A stretch of DNA of 64,000 bases, taken from assembly GCF_015706575.1 (NCBI RefSeq), contig NW_024037063.1, positions 21,266,927 through 21,330,926 on the forward strand, read 5' to 3'. Position 1 is the stretch's first letter. Each line of letters opens with the position of its first letter. Source of the DNA: Patiria miniata (taxonomy: Eukaryota > Echinodermata > Asteroidea > Valvatida > Asterinidae). A program made the position numbers and the translations under genes. Below the pieces are notes generated by a model, which saw only the letters and a program-made list of their open reading frames with translations, had not been told where the DNA came from and ran no database searches. Of the stretch, positions 1-10,000 are shown piece after piece.

Positions 1-751
1 GGAAGGTGTGGGGCGTCGTGGCATCGGCCATGGCTTCCAGAGCGTAGCTGTATCCTTTCTGTTGGGCAAAGCGACCAACGTACAGAACATTCAGGCGATT
101 GCAGTCAAAGCCCAGCTGCTTCTGTGCCTCGGCTTTGTCAAGTCCATGGAAGTTCTCCTCGTTGATGCCGCAAGGGATGTACACCGGATGACGGGGCTGC
201 ATCAGGTCGATCTCCCCGCGAGTCTGACAGACGTAGATATCGGCTAGCTCGCTGACGAGCTTCTCGACCCTGAGACGCGTGGGACCGATGGGTGCCATGA
301 TCTCCTGCTTGTACTTCATGCAGCCTAGGGACATTGAGGAATGGATGTGGGGCAGGCCCAGTGCCATCCCGACGTAGGCGCTCAGCCAGTAGCAGGTGAA
401 GACCAGGTCAAAAGCGGCGGGGTTAATCTGCGAGATGAACTCACCCAGGTGTGGGTACAGCTGGTCGCGGTGAATATGCTTCTGTGGCCCGGCTACGATG
501 AAGCGGCATCGCAACTTGTCAGATAGAACCACCACTCCGGTCTCGGTCTTGGATTCACTCCGTGTCAGCCAGGTCACATCACAGTTCAGGGCGCTCAGCT
601 TCTTGCCCACTTCCCGGACGTAGATGTTCTGGCCGCCCTTCCCATCAGAACCCAATTCATGATCGGGAACAATGGGATTCCCATGGACCGAAATCATGAC
701 CACTTTCAGGGTACCATTGCTTGTACGTTGGTCCATCCCAATTGACATCAT
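1..751 (-). CDS. Bacterial-type family 4 glycosyltransferase, N-terminal part (runs off left edge)
   Basis: From paired ATG codons at 751/748 one open frame of 250 codons runs without an intron to the window edge; an in-frame TAA at 778-776 supports this 5' end. The product looks like the N-terminal half of a GT-B glycosyltransferase. Residues ~21-40 read HGNPIVPDHELGSDGKGGQN, the glycine-rich GGQN-x-YV loop of bacterial GT4 enzymes. Later come FTCYWLSAYVGMALGLPHIH, then PCGINEENF and VLYVGRFAQQKG, which open the donor-sugar domain. These enzymes move a sugar from a nucleotide or phosphate donor to an unknown acceptor, normally in the cytoplasm. No signal peptide is seen. The catalytic E-x7-E region lies outside the window. 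The coding DNA is clearly richer in GC than its surroundings and uninterrupted, unlike the neighbouring genes, which suggests acquisition from bacteria. Family assignment is firm; substrate is unknown. Confidence 0.85.
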   Translation of the reverse strand, partial: MMSIGMDQRTSNGTLKVVMISVHGNPIVPDHELGSDGKGGQNIYVREVGKKLSALNCDVTWLTRSESKTETGVVVLSDKLRCRFIVAGPQKHIHRDQLYPHLGEFISQINPAAFDLVFTCYWLSAYVGMALGLPHIHSSMSLGCMKYKQEIMAPIGPTRLRVEKLVSELADIYVCQTRGEIDLMQPRHPVYIPCGINEENFHGLDKAEAQKQLGFDCNRLNVLYVGRFAQQKGYSYALEAMADATTPHTF

Positions 752-1440
752 CGCCAGCAGTGTGTGGGCCGCTATTTAATGCAAGCAAGATATTTTGTCT
801 TTCGTATCTCAGATAACACTGCCAGAAAGTTGGATGCTTTTGCCCTTAAGTGTAAAACACAAGTTGCACTCCTTCGCCCAAGCCGATCGTCTAGCCGAGT
901 GAAACCATATCCAGCAGTCACCCGATCAATTACACAGCAACTTTAGGTAAAGTTATTCAAAAGTTCGTAAATATGAATTCGCAGTTATTTCGCCTTTTTA
1001 TTAATTGCCCTGAAAGTGAAACAATATATTGTTGCTCAACTTGAATAACTAGTTCGGTTGGTTTGCAATATAATACAGTTACTACAGTATCAAATACCGC
1101 TCGTTGCTCGGATGGTTTACCGGGGGGGGGCTTATAGAAGTTACCTCCAAAATAATTGCTATAACAGAGTATGTTATATAACGCATATATATTTATATAT
1201 ATTATATCTATATTGATGTGCATACAGGTTAAAACAAATAGCTTGCAATGCGAAGTCGAGATACATTGCATTTTGATGTCTCGATCATCTTTCCATGGAC
1301 CGGGCTATATTCTGCTCTGTTTGCTTTTGCGCCTAATATGAACTTCCCTGAATTTTGTAGTTCAAAACGTTTCGAAATTTGTGCTTCCGAATACAAAAAC
1401 AAATGGTTCCCTTTGATTTATGAATACCCTCTTTCATACT
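752..1440. other. Intergenic, upstream of the glycosyltransferase gene
   Basis: AT-rich non-coding sequence holding a short G run near 1121-1130 and an (AT)-rich stretch around 1180-1210. I see no gene, no clear TATA box placed for the gene ending at 751, and no repeat with a partner elsewhere. Confidence 0.4.
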
Positions 1441-1444
1441 AGAG

Positions 1445-1711
1445 CCATACCGCTCCGTTCACAAGTACCCCCTCACCGGCAAAGAAGGAACAGTTGGGGG
1501 TGACCGACCGACGCCATCTTGCCTGACTGTAATTCATTTGCCGCGGAGCGCGGCCACTGCGTGTAGGCCTACATAGTACAAATCCCCTAGTGTACGTGCG
1601 TCACACACAAGGAACGGTGCGCGTCAACCAGCGAAATGTCCCGCCCATGGGACGTCGTTGCTAGGTAAAAGGGCGCCTTCTTTCGTCGACGCACGGAGCC
1701 CATACGGCCGA
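1445..1711 (+). repeat. Dispersed ~250-bp element (partner at 41473-41719)
   Basis: This stretch is near-identical, in reverse orientation, to 41473-41719. Shared landmarks are CGCTCCGTTCACAAGTACCC near the left end, ACGCCATCTTGCC (a YY1-like site), and GGAACGGTGCGCGTCAACCA near the right. The partner is absent from the paralogous position near 8240 in the other duplicate block, which shows that it moves. It is GC-richer than its flanks and has no coding capacity. Class unknown. Confidence 0.7.
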
Positions 1712-2234
1712 TTGCCTACTCATGTACGATGTATAACGGCGATTGGGTATGCCCAGGCATTTTTATGGGGTATATAAAGAGATAACAGTCTGCTAAGGCA
1801 ATGTTTGAAACCTGCATATTTGTGCTAAGCAAACAGCAGATTTCAGTGTTTAACAGGTCCATGGAATATGCTGCCTTCATCCCAATAATCGCTCACTGTG
1901 CGCACTCAATCAAACAGTGATATGGTTGAACGCCGTAATCCCAAAAGAGCCGCTTTCTTGGCCACTCTGCCCATTCTGGTCCCAGATATGCTAAGACTTA
2001 GTTTCAATTAATTTGGTTTGCTATAGAATAGAAACCTTCATGCTCAGTATATACGCAAAGGTTGAGCGCAAGCAGTCAAAGTGTGCACGACTATGGAATC
2101 ATAACTTTAAAAATGCGAACTTAAGAATTAACCCGCCTTGCACTTTGAGGACGCGACCTTGGACGTAATTAATACGATGAAATCGCTGGTCCGGAGGAGT
2201 CGTAATGAAAACGTAAGGTCTGTCACGAGTCAGT

Positions 2235-2495
2235 ATGGCCTATCAGGCTGGCGTTCATCTCCGGTTTCCTTGGCAAGAAACGACTGAGAATATTTCCGTT
2301 TCCCCTGGACTCGGATGCCAGTCCATTGCAGGTTCCTCCCCAGCTAATGCTGGTACACATTTATACTCCTGGGTCGAAAGAGGCAAAGGGGGGGGGGGGG
2401 AGTGGGCTTGCCAGAGAAAACAATAATATGGCCAGCAGCTGGATTCGAACCCTTTCAGTCTCTGATCAGAAGTCACTCAAGCAGCACTCCCTTAA
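2235..2495 (-). repeat. tRNA-derived SINE
   Basis: Read on the minus strand, the head (about 2490-2430) carries a pol III B-box-like GGGTTCGAATCC. The body includes CTGCAATGGACTGGCATCC and GTTTCTTGCCAAGGAAACCGG, a conserved SINE body I recall from several marine invertebrates. A G homopolymer (about 2389-2400) interrupts it. Any open frames here are repeat-derived. Confidence 0.65.
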
Positions 2496-3384
2496 ATTGA
2501 TAGCAGTGCGCTTTAATAATAATAATAATAAAAACATGGGAGGAACTTGTGTTCTTCAGGTACTGATACATTCTAAGTGGCTTAATGCGAATCACAAATT
2601 ACCATCCGATCGTAAATATATACATAAATTGAAGGAAAGAAATGTATTCGTATGTTGAAAGAGAACCCCAAAACCCCTCAAATTTTATGACTGAGCTTAT
2701 AGGCGGTTGCCATTTACCAAAAATATAGATGTGGTTTGCATATAATGCAGGTATCTGATAATGCGCACGGCGTTTTTACCATCTGCGTTTGTTTAGCCTC
2801 CCGTATATAGTATACGGTACTAAGGGTATCTGGCTACATTTCTATTCACCGGATACTTCTAATTATATATCCTTTCAGGAAGTTGTGCAATAAAAACACT
2901 TAAATTGTCTGTTATACCAAACACATTTTTTTTTTATGAATGCCATTCTCTCGGCCGCTGGAGAAGCAAACATGACGAGTATTTTCTTAAATTTTAATGA
3001 GTGAAATAATTTGTCTTCTTTTTACAGAATTAGAATGTGTGGGTCTTCAAGTTACCGACAATATGAATAAAACAGTTAGAACTTTCATCACGTAGTCCTC
3101 AGTGTAATTCCAAGTATATAATTTGCACCGTAGAAGCCCCGTGAAAACATTTGGCTTAGCATGTTTTATCGATATTTATTATGAATTATTTTATTTTACA
3201 TTAGTTGTTTTGTGGGGTAATCTTTGGATTTGTTTTTCTTATTTACAACGACAAAAAAAACTGACACAGGTTGAGAAATACAACCAAAAGCTCCTACCGT
3301 GCATTCCATGGTGTTCCATATTTGTCATCGGCGTCGCCTTTTTGGGGGGCGTCGCATTGTTAAGCTCTGGCAGGGATCATTTTG
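2496..3384. other. Intergenic, no gene seen
   Basis: AT-rich sequence with a short (TAA)n microsatellite at about 2515-2532 and a T run near 2925-2935. No frame shows domain-like composition or splice-flanked exons. Confidence 0.4.
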
Positions 3385-3450
3385 ATAGATTTCATGCAAG
3401 ACTTTCATGCAAGACGACCAGAGTTTATTATGCACTCGCACTTGTTTAAG
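3385..3450 (+). repeat. Short dispersed repeat (inverted partner at 60332-60395)
   Basis: About 60 bp containing the internal tandem TTCATGCAAGAC-TTTCATGCAAGAC and then a GCACTCGCACTTGTT tail. It recurs almost unchanged, in inverted orientation, 57 kb away at 60332-60395. No coding potential. Confidence 0.6.
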
Positions 3451-6400
3451 CTTACCTGGTCTGTCAGTTTGCTCGGACAGGACCTGGCAACCCGACGCCT
3501 CTGTCAGTTGCAATAGGAATATAAAAATTGAACTTTGATTGCAGGGGGTAGTTAAGGTGAGGGGGGGGGGTAGTCATTTACTACTTTTGTGTGCATTGTG
3601 TTTCAAGCTTTGAGGCCATAGGGAGGGGTTAGATTCCCTTACCACCCCCCCTCCCCAAGATTCGCCACTGTTATGTTTTTCATTTTGAGGTAGTAATGGC
3701 AACTTCCTAAAATTGCATCTTTTTCGAGTATTTTACTCATACGTGGAGACTATTTAATTTCCTTTTTATCATTGTCAGAATTTGAAGGCTAGTATATGCA
3801 ACAAGTAATAATCGGTACAGGAAAAGTTATCAGATGAACAAAAACTCACTGAATATAAAGAAACTCACTCAGACAAAGGGGATTGCACTTTAATCTAATT
3901 GTTTTAATTCTACCAAAGAAAAAAAAAAGAGAAGCTGTTACAATGCGCAAAAACGAAACAAAAAAGAAACAAATTAAGAATATCAACTTGCCTAAAATAA
4001 TGAGAAAATACGTCGCAAACCGCTTCTTGTGTTACTGAATGAGTTTCATGGGTTTTTTTTCCAGATTTATTGATAGCTTATCCACATTGCTGCTCGGCTC
4101 AAGATCGTCAATTTGTTGTAATAAAATTAATGTCCAACGCGATTTTGAGCTGGAATGATGGGGTCCCTCACATTGTTTCTTTTGCTTCTAAAAGACCGTG
4201 GAATAAGCTCCATTTGTGCAGTTAGGTATTTTTGGCACCAATATAGTTTTGAACAAAAATCGAAATGCAAGGTGTCGTTAAAATTGGAACTTACGCCTTA
4301 CGCACATGGGAGATGGCCAATTCAAATATTGGGTTGTGAGTTATAAATGCTTGACTCTTACGAATGTATCAATCATCGATGTATGCTATAATGTATTCCA
4401 CGTTTCAATAACATCTGCCCATTCTTTCCACAGAATTCTTCTAGTATAAGAAGAATTTATTTTAAACGGTTCTTTTTAAGTTGAAGCAAGGTCATATCTT
4501 CAAAATTATATTCTAGAACCGAAACAAGAATCTTTTTTTGGATGGAATTATCTTCACGACTTGATATCAATTTCGAAAACACGGGGTTACTGTATTCAAT
4601 TCGAGCGTTTCTGATTGGTTTCCACAGATGTTTGTATATTTGCCGATTTGGAGTGAACTTTGGGCACAGAAGATTCGAGCACCACTAACGTGCACTAAGG
4701 TGACTGGTAAAAAGAAAGCACGTGCTTTAGGTAAGTTTATGCACCTTCTTTATGCACCTTCTTTATGGCATAATATCCAACTTTGCTGTAGACAACGACT
4801 TTACAGCGACCGTTCCCATTCACCCCGACATTATCACTGGGGAAATCATGAAATGAATGCGATATTTACACATTTGTATTTAGATTGATTAGATTCTCGT
4901 TTTGACAGCCCGGTTGTTCTATGGAAAAGGGTTCCGTCCGGCGTAAACTCTTTTCCTCAGAAAGGGCTTTGGTTAAGAGTGTCCTATATTGCACGATCTT
5001 CCCCAAGTAAAAGTTTGGAAGTCATTTCTTCAGAATTCAAACTAGTAAATATTCTTGGTTAACTCAAATTTGGAACAAAAGCTGAATGGAACAAAAACGA
5101 AAATGAAAATTGAAACAAAAGCAATTCTATGGTTAGTTTTGTTACAGTTTAGCAGTGTAGTACCGCGTTTTGGACTCCTTTTATCAACGTGCACCATGAA
5201 TACATCTCAGCAGGACATCAGCATAAGCATAACGTAGCCATAAGCAAGTTTTGTGAGTTATGATAGGACGTGTAATCTCGCACACTTATGTTGCAAAATA
5301 AGGACATGGATCGAAAACGCATGTGTCTTTGAAAACATATAGTTTCCTTAAACGGGAAGGACACAGCTGAAACAAATTATAGTATTTTTGTGATTGCTTC
5401 GTTACTGGCAAATGCTTTGATATATAACATGTACAGTCTTGGTTAGTTACGTTACGGCTTGTTACGTTACGGCTTGTTACGTTACGGCTCTTTATGTTAT
5501 GGCTGAACACGTAACAGTTCGCCCATCTTTGATAAAATCATGCAAGCAACAGTTATCAAACAAATATGCTCTTTTGGCATAGAATGTTAACCTTTTGCTC
5601 TGCCTAAAAACAAGAATGCACAATAACACTCGCGTGCTGCATATTAAAACAAGGTGCCAACATGATACCAAAATCCATACCTTTGCTTACAGCCAAAAAC
5701 TATGTGGTTTTCTTTTTACTCATAACTTGCTCATATTTCTTTCAAATGAAAAGTATTTTTGTCTCATTTGATTTGATACCACAGTCGAGATTGTGATGCT
5801 TGTAGTTCTACTGATTTAATACCCAATTTCCAACCGTGTCCAGGTCTCCGGGGAATCGCCCATAAAATGATGATATTGAAAACCACACGATTCAAATAAA
5901 TCGAAAAGTAGGACTAAATATTCGTGGTTAACTCAAACTTGGAACAAAAGTCTTAAAGAAAAAAAAACGAAATTGAAAATAGGAACAAAATGAAATCGAA
6001 AATCAAAACTAATTCCAAGAAAAGTCAAATGAAGATAAACATTTGGTGTACCATGGTCGTTGCCATTTGTGGTTCAAGTCCGAGACGACGGCTGTTTCCT
6101 GCAACAAAAAGAGAATTGAAGATAAACTTACAATTGCTACCAGTAGTAAGTGGATAAGCATGCGTACGTATGTGGTATTTAATTTTGTTTTGATGAAAAC
6201 AAAAAACAGTACTTCTTCCGTATTGTGTTTTAAATTTCCTGACGAGTCGGAAATTATAGAAGCAATGAAATCTTGCATTTTAAGCACAACGTGGCGCAAC
6301 CGCAAACTGTTCTCATTAATCCTTTATTTTGAAAGAAAAGCCTTGGCCTCTCCTATTGATCATCTTTTGTACAATGCAGTCTTAGATGCACAGAATGTCG

Positions 6401-6940
6401 ATAACTAAAGGGCCCGTTTTGGGGCGTGAAACCAAACTGGGCACTCTGTAGTAAATTTAGCTAGCCTCATAGCTACGAAATAGTAATTTGCAGTATTGAG
6501 TAGTGTAGCATATTGGTATGCGTAACTTATCGTAGTTTGTAGTATTTGGCACCTAATGTATTTGGCACATGAAGCTTGTTGCTGATGTTGGAAAGGTAAT
6601 GCCTGTCATCATCTAACAAGACACCACAATACGAGTTACTGGTTTTCATCAGAGATGAAACGTTTTGCCCACCTGTGCCTTTCGAGATTTCATAAAGAGG
6701 CTGAAAGCTACAAAATACAAAGTAGTATTTTGTAGAATAGGGTACTTCACCCTCAATTAGTTATATTGGGGTTAGGATTTAACTTATGGTAAATATCGAT
6801 TATCTTGCCTCACTCCGGCTAGGACAAGTTTTGTAAATGTGAAGCCAAAGTGTGAATAGTGTTGGGTGAACTTGTCCATTTTGTGCCACAGCGCCCTCAA
6901 TTTTGCTAGCAGAAACAATGAGTAGTTTACCTTGATATGT

Positions 6941-7038
6941 CTACTGGTCTTGGTCATCAGTGTTTTGCTCCTGATCCTTCGACAAAAGCTGCTCCCGTCG
7001 CGGAAACAAGTCGATGTTGTCTCTCTTGACGTCATTAT
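6941..7038 (-). CDS. Gene 1 last coding exon: charged tail
   Basis: After an acceptor (TCTTAG) at 7040-7039, 31 codons lead to TAG. The product begins [12 protein letters not shown] and ends QNTDDQDQ: very polar, no cysteine, no membrane segment. The paralogous exon at 38767-38858 keeps the frame despite several substitutions and a 6-nt in-frame deletion, which argues that the tail is under selection. Confidence 0.75.
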
Positions 7039-10000
7039 CTAAGACATTAAATCACAATAAAAAACTTTACATCATTGTAATAATTTTGTTATGCAATAAA
7101 AAGCTTACTGATCTTAAATGTACCGTTTTTGTCTCAAAGTGCCCCGATGATAGAGCACCCTCTTGTGGTCAACCGTAGATGGGCTTCTGTGAACTACCGA
7201 GCAGTTCAGTTTTCATATTGTCACTCTCTGATAATTCTGATGTCTTTGTTTCTATGTGAATAACTATTTCCCCGTGTCTAATGACATTTGATAACGTCAT
7301 CGTGACTACATTACGGATTTTGTATATTAATAACAATATCTTTCTGCCAACCAAGTTTCATGATGATGAAATCTTTCCTTAAAATGTGCACATCTAAAGA
7401 TGATGTCACATGACATGTTGTGACGTCAGCATGACGTCAAAAGAAAAACAAAGGATGTGTGCCGAAAAAGCCTTTGACGCTGACGCGTGTGCAAAGGTAA
7501 AAGAGGTAAACTGCTCTACCTTCACAGTTTCGCCACTCATCTTCCGCATAAAGGCAGTCAACGATGCGATCGCAGGTATACCTCATCGGAATTTCGTCAC
7601 CATTATCACACTGGAAAACCTCTGGAAATCAAAACCAGTACAACCTTAGTTACACAATTGCAGGACTATTAGGATGTGTGCAAGAAGTTGATGTCTGACC
7701 TCTGTTTGAAACATAATTATAAAGGTTCATATATAGACAAGATGGATCAATACAAAGGCACACTTTCATGCCGCTTCTGTGATGGAAAAATTGTAAACAA
7801 CAGAATGAGACAAAATATAATTAAGCACTAGAGTATAACAAAGTTATGCTTACAAGATAGCTATGTTTTCTTTAACAAACGGAGCACGAGAATATCGCCG
7901 AAATGTTTCGATAGTGCGACGTTCATGAGTCGGAAAAAAGGCCTGTCTGCTGCGTCAAGTAACTCTTTTGAATATTTACCGTTACAGTTGAATTCATCTT
8001 CGCCATAGTAACAGTCTTCGAAGCCGTCACACCTTTCGTAATCTTGAATACACTGGCTGCTGTTGTAGCAAAGCCACAAAGATGCACTGCAGACTGTAAA
8101 ATAAAATTAACACAACGTGGGACATAAACTACAGATTCCGCGTTTCTACCAGATGCAAACGCATCTGGTATTTGAGAACAATATTTCATTGGACAGTCTC
8201 CACTTTCCTTTTCAATACTTTAGTATAAAACAGATAATACCACCCAAAGCAATATCTACGACACCACAAGAGAATGGTTACTGGTGACTCTTTACCTTTA
8301 CAGTCGTATTCATCTTCGCCGAAGAAGCAGTTTGAGAATCCGTCACATCTTTCGTAGCTTTGAATACATTGGCCAATGTAGCATTGCCACTGATATGGTC
8401 TGCAATCGTGGTAGTAGGATGGTTCGGTGGCGTGGTCGAACGGGCTGTCAGTAGTAGGATATGGAGGAGCTTTGGTGTAGGAAAGAATAAACGGAAACTA
8501 CTCTGTGTTTCTAATATCGAAGGCAAGTGTACGTTTGTGATACAAGGGCAAGTAAACTTGATCACACGTGTCTATGGTACAGTCAGTGATCGAACAGTGG
8601 TTTTTGAAAATGAGATTTGTTGCTTAAGACCGTGAAGATGCCGCTTTACCTGCATTGTGATCGTTCGGCTTTTGCCTAATTGCTTTTCTATGACACTTCA
8701 CCTCACGGGAAGAAGTGCCGATATTTCGATGAAGTTAACCCCTACATCATACGTCTCGACGCAAGCGATGTGCTAGGAGATCTTAAATTCTAAACCTTTC
8801 TCCGCCTTATCAGAATTAATTAGGCTGTGTTCAGTTAGTAGTGAATGACACTCCCTTAGTAAATCACGCCAGTGCACACGCCCGGTCAGTTGCGTCTTCG
8901 CCAGTTTTAAAAGAAAGGATATATAACGGTATATTACCTTGGCATATCAAATTAGCATCCATGAGGTGGAAGCAACCTTCAGGGTCAGAGGTTGGGCATT
9001 TGAAAATCGAGCTTTCCCAACCTACACAGTCGACCCTACTAAAGTGGATAGGACCAACACCTTGACCGTATCTACTGTCAGACGGGAAATCCCAGACCGG
9101 TCCATAGCCGAGCTGTCTGCAGGCGACATCGGCGTCATCCCAGTTCCAGTCGACGTCGCACACCGTGCCCCAGACACCGTCAACAATCACCTCCACTCTG
9201 CCTTCATAGATGGTGTTGCCATTCACCAATCGTATCCCTCTCTCTAAGAAAAAAACCCCAAATAGTCGACACTGAGTAAAACAGTACTTTTGTGTCAATA
9301 ACACGAAAACTGACGCAGTCGAGGATGTGCCAGATTTTACTGATGAGTTGTGTAGCCATTTTACCCCTGGAAGGATATGTTAATACTTAAGAAGTTGTTT
9401 AATATAAAAGTGTACCCTAAAAGTGTAATGTAGTCGTTTACCTATTATGTTGAATAATTCTTGCCCAACGTAAACAACTTTTCAGCACAGGCTGTGCTAC
9501 GTTCTACTCATGTATTAGAACAAGTTTTACGTGCTATTATTTTTACTCGTAAGATTGTGTTTGCTTTTAAAGTCTAGTCTCTTAAAAACCACAACAACAT
9601 CACAGGCAATTGAAATATTTCGTTAAATAAAAAAAAAATTTGTTGTATAAAACAGCTAACATGTTGATTGATATCAACATGATTTCGTGAGTTACATCAT
9701 GAATAGTGTAGCAAGACAAGGTTCCAGACCTTGTCAAGCCACTTACCACAAGTAACTCCAGCGTCCTCCCCATGCCCACAGTCATGACTCAGCCAGCCAC
9801 GATGTTGGCATTCAGCTAGGCTAGATTCATTCCCTTGGCAGTTCACATCGTCCAGCATGATCCGACCTGATCCTTGGCCGAAGTGAGCACTGCTCCAAGC
9901 ATTGGATGCAGAAGGGTAACCATAAAGCATGCGACAGACGACATTAGCATCATTAAGATCCCATCCATCATCGCAGACTGTACCCCACTCGTCTTGGTAA

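Larger units (their letters stand above)
3500..8825. repeat. Segmental duplication, copy A (partner about 35000-42300)
   Basis: Non-coding and coding sequence in this block is paralogous, in the same order and orientation, to about 35000-42300. Anchors include the 4140-4330, 4600-5400, 6000-6400, 6410-7200, 7490-7650 and 7860-8825 stretches. It contains the last four exons of gene 1. Copy B is about 2 kb longer because of insertions at 35745-36005, 39317-39472, 39525-40550 and 41473-41719. The 3500-6900 part shows no gene. Confidence 0.85.

Noticed and set aside
2326..2658. 110-codon plus-strand frame
   Set aside because: Covers the SINE, a G run and a (TAA)n tract; typical repeat-derived frame.
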